Source: Thiobacillus sp. UBA2186
GTDB lineage: Bacteria > Pseudomonadota > Gammaproteobacteria > Burkholderiales > Thiobacillaceae
Assembly (NCBI GenBank): GCA_002327405.1
Contig: DCVO01000052.1
Location: 1 to 20,908, forward strand
DNA: 20,908 nt
Direction of reading: 5' to 3'
The position numbers and the translations under genes were made by a program. Each line of letters opens with the position of its first letter. Within the stretch, counting starts at the first letter, position 1. The notes beneath the pieces were generated by a model. The model was not told the origin of the DNA and searched no databases. It saw nothing but the letters and a program-made list of their open reading frames with translations. This document shows, in pieces, positions 1 to 8,772 of this stretch.

Positions 1-37
1 CCTATATTTCTGACTTATGAGTAATGGAGAGCGAGCA

Positions 38-213
38 ATGGAAAAACACGACCCCAAACGCAGAACCGTGAGGGGGCGCAATACCAGGCCGAACCGCTAG
101 GTGACCAGAAATGCGCCAATTGCAGCAATTTCATCGCCGAATCCAAGACCTGCAAGGTGGTGGAGGGAGAGGTGAGCCCCGAAGGGTGGTGCATACTCTG
201 GACGGCGGCTTGA
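38..213 (+). pseudogene. High-potential iron-sulfur protein (HiPIP), apparent one-base frameshift near the N-terminus
   Basis: The reading frame ending at the TGA at 211-213 encodes a HiPIP core: AQYQ, then CANC, a third Cys nine residues later, VVEGEVSP and a final GWC. The four Cys codons at 112, 121, 151 and 190 have the spacing of the 4Fe-4S ligands of this family of soluble electron carriers. That frame has no ATG, GTG or TTG after its upstream stop at 22-24. A good start (ATG at 38, with GGAGA at 26-30) lies in the next frame and stops at 98-100. The two frames join if one G is restored in the G5 run at 72-76, giving a leaderless protein of about 58 residues. The break could be a real mutation, a homopolymer sequencing error or programmed slippage. 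HiPIPs usually carry a Tat signal; none is visible here. Confidence 0.75.
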
Positions 214-220
214 GTTTTCG

Positions 221-234
221 CCCGCACAGGCGGG
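221..234 (+). terminator. Short GC stem-loop after the HiPIP gene
   Basis: CCCGC (221-225) pairs with GCGGG (230-234) across a four-base loop, eight bases after the HiPIP stop. No clear T-run follows, so it is at best a weak terminator or mRNA-end hairpin. Confidence 0.25.
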
Positions 235-275
235 TTCCGGGATGCCTATATTGATAAAAGAACAAGGAGATCGAT

Positions 276-725
276 ATGGCTATTGGAGAAATCTGCAATC
301 GCGAAGTGGTCGTCGTCACGCGCGAGACCACTATTACGGAAGCCGCGCAGCTCATGCGCCAGCATCATGTCGGCGACGTCGTCGTGGTCATGGAGCAGGG
401 CGGCCTGCGCACGCCCATGGGCATCCTCACCGACAGGGACGTCGTGGTGGAAGCGGTTGCCGCCAGCCTCGACCCGGCGACGCTCAGCGTGGGCGAAATC
501 ATGACCCCGGATCTCGCCACCGTGCAGGAGAACACCGGCGTGTTCGAGGCCATCCGCTACATGCGCGACAAGGGGGTGCGCCGCATGCCGGTGGTGGACG
601 CGGACGGCGACCTGATCGGCATCCTGGCGCTCGACGACCTGCTCGAGCTGCTGGCCGAGGAACTGGGCGCGCTGGCGCGATTGATCGCGCGCGAGCAGAA
701 CAGGGAAAGCAAGCTCAGGCCCTGA
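276..725 (+). CDS. Two-CBS-domain protein
   Basis: This 149-residue soluble protein consists almost entirely of a pair of CBS domains (about residues 7-62 and 74-128), which together form a Bateman module. Each has the typical pattern of a start motif (EICNREVVVV; EIMTPDLATV), a regulatory helix and a closing GILTDRD or GILALDD. Such modules bind adenine nucleotides. Stand-alone versions in proteobacteria are usually annotated as regulatory or stress proteins with no proven partner. The start is secure: AAGGAGA at 264-270 lies at a good distance from ATG 276. No enzymatic or DNA-binding domain is attached. The gene converges on the polymerase X gene with only 12 bases between stop codons. The ligand and target cannot be told from sequence. 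Confidence 0.9.
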   Translation: MAIGEICNREVVVVTRETTITEAAQLMRQHHVGDVVVVMEQGGLRTPMGILTDRDVVVEAVAASLDPATLSVGEIMTPDLATVQENTGVFEAIRYMRDKGVRRMPVVDADGDLIGILALDDLLELLAEELGALARLIAREQNRESKLRP

Positions 726-737
726 GCGGTTCCAGCC

Positions 738-2462
738 TCACATGGTGCGTTTGAGCAAGGGCCGCAATGCCACGAGCGAGCGGGTGTTGAGCACGTCGTG
801 CTTTTCCAGCCAGCCGCGCCGGGCCTGGCCCACGCCGTAGCGCAGATTGATGAAGTCGTAGCGGCTGTGCGCGTCGGAATTGATGCTGACCAGCACGCCT
901 TCCTCCTTGGCCATCAGGCAGTGGCTGTCCAGCAGATCGAGGCGTTCGGGGTGGGCATTGAGTTCGAGAAAACAGCCGCGCCCCCTGGCATGACGAATGA
1001 TGCGCAGCATGTCGACGTCGTAAGGCTCGCGCTCGTCGATGAGCCGCCCGCTGGGATGGGCGAGCATGCTGAAGTGGGGATGATCCATGGCGCGCAGGAT
1101 GCGCTCGGTCTGCTTCGCGCGCGACAGATGGAACTTGCTGTGCACCGCGCCGATCACCAGATCGAGCCGGGAGAGCACTTCGTCCGGCAGGTCCAGGCTG
1201 CCGTCTTCCAGGATGTCCACCTCGATGCCTTTCAGCAGCGTGATGCCCTCGAGTTCCCCGTTGAGCCGGTCGATCTCCTCGCACTGGCGCGCGAGCCGGA
1301 GCGGGTCGAGGCCGTGCGCCACGGTGAGGTGGCGCGAATGCTCGGTGATGGCAAGATATTCCAGCCCCATCGCCTTGGCGGCGAGCGCCATGTCGCGCAG
1401 GCTGTCGTGCCCGTCGGTCGCCCTGGTATGGGCGTGCAGATCGCCCCTGAGATCGGCGAGTTCGACCAGTTTCGGCAGGCGGCCGGCATGTGCGGCCTCG
1501 ATCTCGCCGCGATCCTCCCGCAGTTCCGGCGGGATGAACGGCAGGCCGACGCTTTTGTATACCGAACTCTCGTCCTCGCCGGCGATGCGCTCGTCGCCGC
1601 GGAACACCCCGTATTCGTTGATCTTGAGGCCGAGCTTCTGGGCGATGCGGCGGATCGCGATGTTGTGCGCCTTGGAGCCGGTAAAGTAATGCAGCGCCGC
1701 GCCATAGGATTCCGGCCCCACCACCCGCAAATCCACCTGCAGGCCGGACTTGAGCACCACGCTGGCGCGGGTGGTTCCGGCCGACAGCACTTCGGCCACT
1801 TCGTCGTAGCCCGTGAAGCGCTGCATGACCGGGCTTCCGGCTGCGGCGGTGACCAGGATGTCGAGGTCGCCCACGGTCTCGCGCATGCGCCGGAAGCTGC
1901 CGGCCACGGTGACCCGCTTCACGCCGGGCACGGCCTTCAGGAAGGCGGTGAGCGCCTCGGCGTATTGCGCCGCCACCGCCAGCTTGAAGCGGCGCGACTG
2001 GCTGACATGCGTTTCCACCGCCTGCAGGATGTTGCGCTCGGTCTTCTCGCCGAAGCCGGGCAGGGCGCGGATGCGGCCGTCGCGCGCGGCGCGGTACAGC
2101 TGCTCTACGGTCTGCACCTCGATATCGTGGTACAAGGCCTTGACACGCTTGGGCCCGAGCCCTGGGATCCGCAACAGTTCGGTCACGGCCGGCGGCAGTT
2201 CGCGGCGCAGGCGATCGAGCAGGCTGCAATGCCCGGTGTCGACGATTTCGCGGATCTTGGCCGCAAGGTCTTCGCCGATGCCGGGCAGACGGGTGAGGTC
2301 CTCGCCGCGTTCCAGCAGCACGCGCGCTTCCTGCGGCAGCTCGGCAAGCGTGCGCGCGGCATTGCGGTAGGCGCGAATGCGAAAAGGGTTGGCGCCCTGG
2401 ATTTCCAGGCGGTCGGCGATTTCCTCGAAGACCAGGGCGATGTCGGCGTTGTGAATGGGCAT
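738..2462 (-). CDS. polX: DNA polymerase/3'-5' exonuclease PolX
   Basis: A 574-residue family X DNA polymerase fused to a C-terminal PHP phosphoesterase, the usual bacterial PolX architecture and length, involved in gap filling in base-excision repair. Helix-hairpin-helix motifs LPGIGE (about 59), IPGLGP (about 99) and LPGFGE (about 134) would grip DNA. The polymerase site is GSF (188-190) with GDLDILV carrying D199 and D201, and the third Asp is D244 in LQVDLRVV. The PHP domain begins at GDLHAHT (about 340), whose His residues belong to the metal cluster of the 3'-5' exonuclease. The open frame extends 23 codons further upstream, but MPIHNADIA at 2462 matches the usual N-terminus. There is no strong Shine-Dalgarno sequence. 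It is divergent from rtcA, and its likely promoter lies over the rtcA 5' end. Confidence 0.95.
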   Translation of the reverse strand: MPIHNADIALVFEEIADRLEIQGANPFRIRAYRNAARTLAELPQEARVLLERGEDLTRLPGIGEDLAAKIREIVDTGHCSLLDRLRRELPPAVTELLRIPGLGPKRVKALYHDIEVQTVEQLYRAARDGRIRALPGFGEKTERNILQAVETHVSQSRRFKLAVAAQYAEALTAFLKAVPGVKRVTVAGSFRRMRETVGDLDILVTAAAGSPVMQRFTGYDEVAEVLSAGTTRASVVLKSGLQVDLRVVGPESYGAALHYFTGSKAHNIAIRRIAQKLGLKINEYGVFRGDERIAGEDESSVYKSVGLPFIPPELREDRGEIEAAHAGRLPKLVELADLRGDLHAHTRATDGHDSLRDMALAAKAMGLEYLAITEHSRHLTVAHGLDPLRLARQCEEIDRLNGELEGITLLKGIEVDILEDGSLDLPDEVLSRLDLVIGAVHSKFHLSRAKQTERILRAMDHPHFSMLAHPSGRLIDEREPYDVDMLRIIRHARGRGCFLELNAHPERLDLLDSHCLMAKEEGVLVSINSDAHSRYDFINLRYGVGQARRGWLEKHDVLNTRSLVALRPLLKRTM

Positions 2463-2502
2463 GTCGGCAGGCGGGGGGCGCGTTTTATTTATGATCAACT
2501 TC

Positions 2503-2531
2503 AGAATAGGGTTGCATGGGATATCGTGCAA
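2503..2531 (-). promoter_or_regulatory. Candidate sigma-70 promoter for polX
   Basis: On the minus strand TTGCAC (2531-2526) is followed after exactly 17 bases by TATTCT (2508-2503). Transcription would start near 2496 and leave a leader of about 34 bases before the PolX ATG. The element lies just upstream of the rtcA start, so the two divergent genes may compete for this segment. Confidence 0.4.
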
Positions 2532-2539
2532 AGTCCCGC

Positions 2540-3583
2540 ATGATTGAAATCGATGCCTCCTTCGGCGAAGGCGGCGGCCAGATCCTGCGCAGCGCCCTGG
2601 CCTTGTCGGTGATTACCGGCAAGCCCATGCGGCTCACCCATGTTCGCGCCATGCGCCCGCAACCCGGCCTGAAGCCACAGCACCTGAAGGCGGTCGAGGC
2701 GGCAGCCCAAATCAGCGCGGCCCGGGTCGAAGGCGCAAGCCTGGGCTCGCAGACCTTGATCTTCGAGCCGCAAACCCTGAAAGCGGGGGAGTACGCCTTC
2801 GATATCGGCACGGCCGGCTCGGTCAGCCTGCTGTTCCAAACGCTTTATCTGCCCCTGAGTTTTGCCGACGCCCCTTCGCGGCTGAAACTGACCGGCGGCA
2901 CCCATGTGCCGTGGAGCCCCTGTTATCACTATCTGGCCTGGCAATGGCTGCCTTACCTCAATCAAGCCGGCTATGACGTGAAATGCAATCTGGAACGCGC
3001 CGGTTTCTATCCGCCCGGCGGCGGCGTCATGCACGCCCGCATCAGCCCGGCGCGAGAATTGTCGGCATTGCGCCTGACCGAGCGCGGCCGGCTGCTGCGC
3101 ATACGCGGCCTTTCTGCCGTAGGCAGGCTCGATCGCAGGATCGCGGAGCGGCAATGCAATCAGGCCAAGGCAAGGCTGGCGGATCTGGCAGTGCCGCTGG
3201 AAATCGAAGTTGCAGAAATTCCTTCCGCCTCGCCCGGCACCTTCATCGTGCTGCAGGCCGAGTTCGAGCACGGCCGCTGCTGCGCCTTTGCCCTGGGCGA
3301 GCGCCACAAGCTTGCCGAGAAAGTGGCGGACGAAGCCGTCGACGAGCTGCGCGCCGACATCGACTCGGGCGGGGCCATCGATGCCTGGCTCGCCGACCAG
3401 TTGCTGCTGCCGCTGGCCTTCGCCCCCGCTCCCTCCGAGCTTTCCGTCAGCCGCATCAGCCGGCACCTGCTGACCAACGCGGCACTGCTGGCTTGTTTTC
3501 TTCCGCTCAGGGTCGAGACCGATGGCGAGGCGGGCCTGCCCGGGCTTGTGCGCCTACACGGCGTACATGCACCAGAACGTTAA
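2540..3583 (+). CDS. rtcA: RNA 3'-terminal phosphate cyclase
   Basis: RtcA uses ATP to convert RNA 3'-phosphates to 2',3'-cyclic phosphates through a covalent His-AMP intermediate. The 347-residue product opens with the family signature IDASFGEGGGQILRSALALS, and has the GTAGSVSLLFQTL and GFYPPGGG motifs. The family nucleophile sits in SRHLLTNAALL. Counting from ATG 2540, the nucleophile is H309, the same number as in the E. coli enzyme, which supports this start. An in-frame ATG at 2516 would add eight residues. No strong Shine-Dalgarno sequence precedes either. Neither rtcB nor the sigma-54 activator rtcR is next to it, unlike the E. coli operon, and no -24/-12 element is seen upstream. Here it pairs divergently with a DNA-repair gene. 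It probably acts in RNA repair or end-processing. Confidence 0.95.
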   Translation: MIEIDASFGEGGGQILRSALALSVITGKPMRLTHVRAMRPQPGLKPQHLKAVEAAAQISAARVEGASLGSQTLIFEPQTLKAGEYAFDIGTAGSVSLLFQTLYLPLSFADAPSRLKLTGGTHVPWSPCYHYLAWQWLPYLNQAGYDVKCNLERAGFYPPGGGVMHARISPARELSALRLTERGRLLRIRGLSAVGRLDRRIAERQCNQAKARLADLAVPLEIEVAEIPSASPGTFIVLQAEFEHGRCCAFALGERHKLAEKVADEAVDELRADIDSGGAIDAWLADQLLLPLAFAPAPSELSVSRISRHLLTNAALLACFLPLRVETDGEAGLPGLVRLHGVHAPER

Positions 3584-3590
3584 AAACTGC

Positions 3591-3639
3591 ATGCTGTGCT
3601 TTGTATTTACGGGACAAAGAAGCATTTCCGGCTTTTTTT
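3591..3639 (+). terminator. Probable intrinsic terminator of rtcA
   Basis: An interrupted stem begins seven bases after the rtcA stop. ATGCT (3591-3595) and CTTTGT (3599-3604) pair with ACAAAG (3614-3619) and AGCAT (3621-3625). A run of seven T follows at 3633-3639. The gap between stem and T-run makes it imperfect. Confidence 0.4.
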
Positions 3640-3760
3640 GGATTAGCGAATTCCGTGAAGGCAATAAGGTTGTATCCGCGTTCGGCTGAACTACGATGGG
3701 ATTCCCTGTTCCGTTTTGTATTAGGGGGCCGAATCCATTCAGCAAAGAAGGAGCAAGAAC

Positions 3761-4405
3761 ATGAACAATCATTTTCGTTTGAAGCTTGCGGCAGCCTGCC
3801 TGAGTGCCGCTTTCGGCGTAACCGCAGCCCAAGCCCAGACCCAGCAGCCTCCATCACCCGGCTACGGCATGTGGCAGCAACTCACGCCCGAGCAACAGAA
3901 GCAAATGTGGGAAAACATGCAGCGCGGCGGCTATGGTCCCGGTTATGGCATGGGTCCCGGCATGATGGGCGGCTACGGCCCCGGTTATGGCATGGGTCCC
4001 GGCATGATGGGCGGCTACGGCCCCGGCTATGGCATGGGCCCCGGCATGATGGGCGGCTACGGCCCCCGTTCTGGCATGGGTCCCGGCATGATGGGCGGCT
4101 GGTCCGGGCTTAATCTCAGCGAATCCCAACTGGCCCAATGGGACAAGATCCACGACAAGCTGCAGGAAAAACACCGCAAGCTCATGTCCGAGATGTGGGA
4201 AGAACAGGCCAAACTGGCCAAGCTGTATAACGCCGACAAGCTGGATCCGGCGGCCATCGGAAAATCCCATGAAAAACTCGCCAAGCTGCAGCGCGAGGCC
4301 ATCGAAGCCCGCATCGAGGCTGAAAACAAGTTTTCCGAAGTGCTCACCAAGGAACAGAAAGCCCAAATGCGCCGAGGCTACGGCTGGGGCATGATGGGTT
4401 ATTGA
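3761..4405 (+). CDS. Spy/CpxP-like periplasmic metal-stress protein with Met/Gly-rich repeats
   Basis: A 214-residue exported protein. Residues 1-25 are a signal peptide (basic start, hydrophobic core, cleavage after AQA). A Gln-rich linker contains LTPEQQKQMW. Residues 57-112 are four copies of a 14-residue Gly/Tyr/Met unit (GYGPGYGMGPGMMG). The C-terminal half is a charged helical region (LSESQLAQW ... LTKEQKAQM) of the Spy/CpxP/ZraP LTxxQ type, ending in GYGWGMMGY. Methionine clusters of this kind suit Cu(I)/Ag(I) binding. By context it is the first gene of a copper operon and may act as a periplasmic metal sponge or chaperone. AAGGAG at 3748-3753 fixes the start. Metal binding is inferred from composition and neighbours. 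Confidence 0.8.
   Translation: MNNHFRLKLAAACLSAAFGVTAAQAQTQQPPSPGYGMWQQLTPEQQKQMWENMQRGGYGPGYGMGPGMMGGYGPGYGMGPGMMGGYGPGYGMGPGMMGGYGPRSGMGPGMMGGWSGLNLSESQLAQWDKIHDKLQEKHRKLMSEMWEEQAKLAKLYNADKLDPAAIGKSHEKLAKLQREAIEARIEAENKFSEVLTKEQKAQMRRGYGWGMMGY
3929..4096 (+). repeat. Four tandem 42-bp repeats inside the Spy-like gene
   Basis: Four contiguous 42-bp units start at 3929, 3971, 4013 and 4055. Each encodes the same 14-residue Gly/Tyr/Met unit. The last unit varies (RSGMGPG replaces GYGMGPG), and silent differences separate the others. Copy number could change by slippage. Confidence 0.95.
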
Positions 4406-4421
4406 TCATGCAAGCTGGCGC

Positions 4422-4447
4422 CGGCTGGCGACACGAACGGCCAGCCG
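4422..4447 (+). other. Stem-loop between the first two copper-operon genes
   Basis: CGGCTGGC (4422-4429) pairs perfectly with GCCAGCCG (4440-4447) across a 10-base loop in the 82-base gap. No T-run follows. It may stabilise or separate the transcript of the first gene from the rest, or may simply reflect GC-rich sequence. Confidence 0.3.
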
Positions 4448-4487
4448 CACTTCTCACGATTCGAATAAAACACCCCAGGAGAACGCA

Positions 4488-4721
4488 ATGATGGGCGGCT
4501 ACGGCATGGGCGGTTTCGGATTCGGCGGTTTCTTCATGATCCTGTGGTGGATACTGGTCATCGTCGGCATCGTCGTTTTGGTCAAATGGCTGCTCGGCCA
4601 AGGCGCAAGCCATGGCGGCGGAAGCGGTGGCCGTGCCCTTGATATTCTCAAGGAGCGCTACGCGCGGGGCGAAATCGATGAGCAGGAATACCAGAAGAAG
4701 AAGCAGGACCTCGGACAGTAA
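4488..4721 (+). CDS. Small SHOCT-domain membrane protein
   Basis: A 77-residue protein. It has a Met/Gly-rich start (MMGGYGMGGFGFGGF), one strongly hydrophobic segment (about residues 15-37), a Gly/Ser linker and a C-terminal SHOCT motif (ALDILKERYARGEIDEQEYQ, about 50-69). SHOCT modules are short helical regions thought to mediate oligomerisation. Small membrane SHOCT proteins are often encoded beside copper efflux genes, but their role is unproven. AGGAG at 4477-4481 precedes ATG 4488; a second ATG follows immediately at 4491. The next gene starts 15 bases downstream, so the two are probably co-transcribed. The MGGYG start echoes the repeat protein upstream. Confidence 0.85.
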   Translation: MMGGYGMGGFGFGGFFMILWWILVIVGIVVLVKWLLGQGASHGGGSGGRALDILKERYARGEIDEQEYQKKKQDLGQ

Positions 4722-4736
4722 ACGAGAGGAAAACGC

Positions 4737-5351
4737 ATGAATCGGAAAAACGCTTTCTGGATCGCGCTCTGGGTCGTTCTCGTCGTCATCACCGGCTATT
4801 TTGCGTTCTTCCACTCACCCTGGCGCATGGGTTACGGGCCCTGGCATGGCTGGGGAGGCGGGTGGAGCGACGAAAATGACTATCCGGCCTATCGCTCGCC
4901 TGGCTGGCGCGGCATGGCGCCCGGTTGGGGGAGCGGTTGGCAGGGGGATGACGGATGGGGGCGCAGTTACGGCATGATGGGTCCCTACGGCGGCATGCCC
5001 GGAATGGGATTCGGCATGCCCGGCTACGGCACGATGCCGGGCGCCTTGCCTGAGCTGACGCCTGCGCAATCACGGCAACTCGCGCAGTTGCAGGCCGAGC
5101 AATTCGAGCGCAGCCGCGCGCTGATCCAGCAGATGTGGCAAGCCCAGGCGCGCCTCAACGAGCTTTATGCCGCCGACAAGCGCGATTGGGACGCGATCCG
5201 TGATGCCACGCAAAAGATCTTCGAACTGCAGCGCCAGCAGCATGAATCGGCCTTGGAACTTCAGCGAAAAATCGATGGCGTATTGACCGACGCCCAGCGC
5301 CAGGCGCTGGCGCGCTCGCAGCGCGGCTACGGATGGATGGGCAGGCAGTAA
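4737..5351 (+). CDS. Second Spy/CpxP-like protein, membrane-anchored, Trp/Gly/Met-rich
   Basis: A 204-residue protein with an N-terminal hydrophobic segment (about 6-25) and no obvious cleavage site, so probably a membrane anchor. Residues 27-103 are low-complexity and rich in Gly, Trp, Tyr, Pro and Met (for example GMMGPYGGMPGMGFGMPG). The helical domain begins at LTPAQSRQLAQLQAEQ and ends with LTDAQRQALARSQ, the two LTxxQ-like elements of Spy/CpxP proteins. The tail GYGWMG resembles that of the first family member in this operon, so the two are likely diverged paralogues. GAGAGGA at 4724-4730 precedes the start. It probably faces the periplasm and handles copper or misfolded envelope proteins. 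No ligand-specific motif is visible beyond Met and Trp richness. Confidence 0.75.
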   Translation: MNRKNAFWIALWVVLVVITGYFAFFHSPWRMGYGPWHGWGGGWSDENDYPAYRSPGWRGMAPGWGSGWQGDDGWGRSYGMMGPYGGMPGMGFGMPGYGTMPGALPELTPAQSRQLAQLQAEQFERSRALIQQMWQAQARLNELYAADKRDWDAIRDATQKIFELQRQQHESALELQRKIDGVLTDAQRQALARSQRGYGWMGRQ

Positions 5352-5428
5352 GCCTGTGGAATTTTTCCGGCCTGACGCTGCCTGGCAGGCGCACGCCTGC
5401 CAACATTTCCCTTGAGGGGAAGACAGAT

Positions 5429-7840
<2,412 letters not shown>

Positions 7841-7858
7841 GCAGGAAAGGAGATCGCC

Positions 7859-8317
7859 ATGCAAACCTGGTTCAAGCCTGCAGGGATCGGTCTTGCCGGC
7901 AGCCTCATTCTGCTTGTCGCTTATTTCGCGATCCTGACGCTGGTGTCCGGCTGGGAATTCACCCTCGAGCAGTTCCGCGATTTCTGGTATTTCGTGCTCG
8001 CCCTGTCCATTGGCTTTGGCCTGCAGATCGCCCTTTATGTCCGTCTGCGACTGGTGACACGCCATACCGACGCCTCGGGCAAGGTCATGGCCGTCTCCGG
8101 CGCGACTTCGACAGGCGCCATGATCTCCTGCTGCACGCATTACCTCGCCAATGTGCTGCCGGTGCTCGGGGCGACCGGCGTCGTTGCGCTCGTGGCCCAG
8201 TATCAGGTCGAACTCTTCTGGGTCGGCATTGCCTTCAATCTGGCCGGCCTGTTCTACATTGGACGCAAAACCCTGCAGGCCACACGTCACATGGCGCTTA
8301 TGGAGGCGCAAAAATGA
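7859..8317 (+). CDS. Uncharacterised four-helix membrane protein with a CCTH motif, copper operon
   Basis: A 152-residue protein with four predicted transmembrane segments (about 8-30, 42-63, 85-113 and 118-136). The third contains a striking SCCTHYL sequence followed by NVLPVLG. Two adjacent Cys and a His within a membrane helix could bind a metal or act in redox, but this is inference. I do not recognise a named family. AAAGGAG at 7846-7852 supports ATG 7859, and the gene starts 18 bases after the ATPase stop, so it is very probably in the same transcript. Its last codons overlap the next start as ATGA. By position it is an accessory membrane component of copper handling. Confidence 0.75.
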   Translation: MQTWFKPAGIGLAGSLILLVAYFAILTLVSGWEFTLEQFRDFWYFVLALSIGFGLQIALYVRLRLVTRHTDASGKVMAVSGATSTGAMISCCTHYLANVLPVLGATGVVALVAQYQVELFWVGIAFNLAGLFYIGRKTLQATRHMALMEAQK

Positions 8318-8721
8318 ACAGTTTCAGCCAATTATCGGCCTCATTTCCCTTGATGCTTTCGCTTGGCTTGTTTGCCCCAGCCCAGGCCGCCGAGCCTGAA
8401 ACACTGACGAACCGCGAAGGCGCCGTCACGGTAAAGGTGACGCCCAAAAATATTTCTCCCAACGCCGGGAGCTGGGATTTCGAGCTCAGCTTGAGCACGC
8501 ATAGCGTGGCGCTCGACCAGGACATGGCGCACGCAGCGGTTCTCATGGCGGATTCGGGAAAACCGCAAGCGCCGCTCGGCTGGTATGGCGACCCGCCGGG
8601 CGGGCACCACCGAAAAGGTGTGCTCAAGTTTCAGCCTTCGTCGGCCTTTCCCCAGACTCTCGTACTGCATATAGACGGGGTAGGGGGCGTGAAAAGAATA
8701 TTCCGATGGCGCTTGAAATGA
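8314..8721 (+). CDS. Small secreted protein of unknown function, end of copper operon
   Basis: A 135-residue product with an N-terminal signal peptide ending about residue 26 (APAQA-A). The mature part is about 109 residues, predicted mainly beta. It contains VTVKVTPKNISPNAGSWDFE, an alternating hydrophobic pattern, and a C-terminal LHIDGVGGVKRIFRWRLK. No cysteines are present, and the Met and His residues are scattered. No named family is recognised. The length and strand pattern suggest a single small beta-sandwich in the periplasm. ATG 8314 overlaps the stop of the membrane-protein gene as ATGA, and GGAGG at 8302-8306 provides a ribosome site, so the two are translationally coupled. It is a candidate periplasmic partner of the CCTH membrane protein. 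Confidence 0.7.
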   Translation: MNSFSQLSASFPLMLSLGLFAPAQAAEPETLTNREGAVTVKVTPKNISPNAGSWDFELSLSTHSVALDQDMAHAAVLMADSGKPQAPLGWYGDPPGGHHRKGVLKFQPSSAFPQTLVLHIDGVGGVKRIFRWRLK

Positions 8722-8772
8722 CCGTGGCGCCGTGTTGCCCCATGCTCCAGTGATCGATGTAAGGCGCCTTCC

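Noticed and set aside
2462..2540. Sigma-54 promoter for rtcA (as in E. coli rtcBA)
   Set aside because: No GG-n10-GC element with flanking consensus is present before rtcA, and no rtcR is nearby.
798..2543. Long plus-strand open frame (581 codons) opposite PolX
   Set aside because: It is a GC-driven shadow of polX: it matches no family, has no ribosome site, and the minus strand carries every polymerase X and PHP motif.
3929..4096. Direct repeats considered as a CRISPR array
   Set aside because: The units are contiguous with no spacers, are multiples of three and lie in frame in a coding gene.
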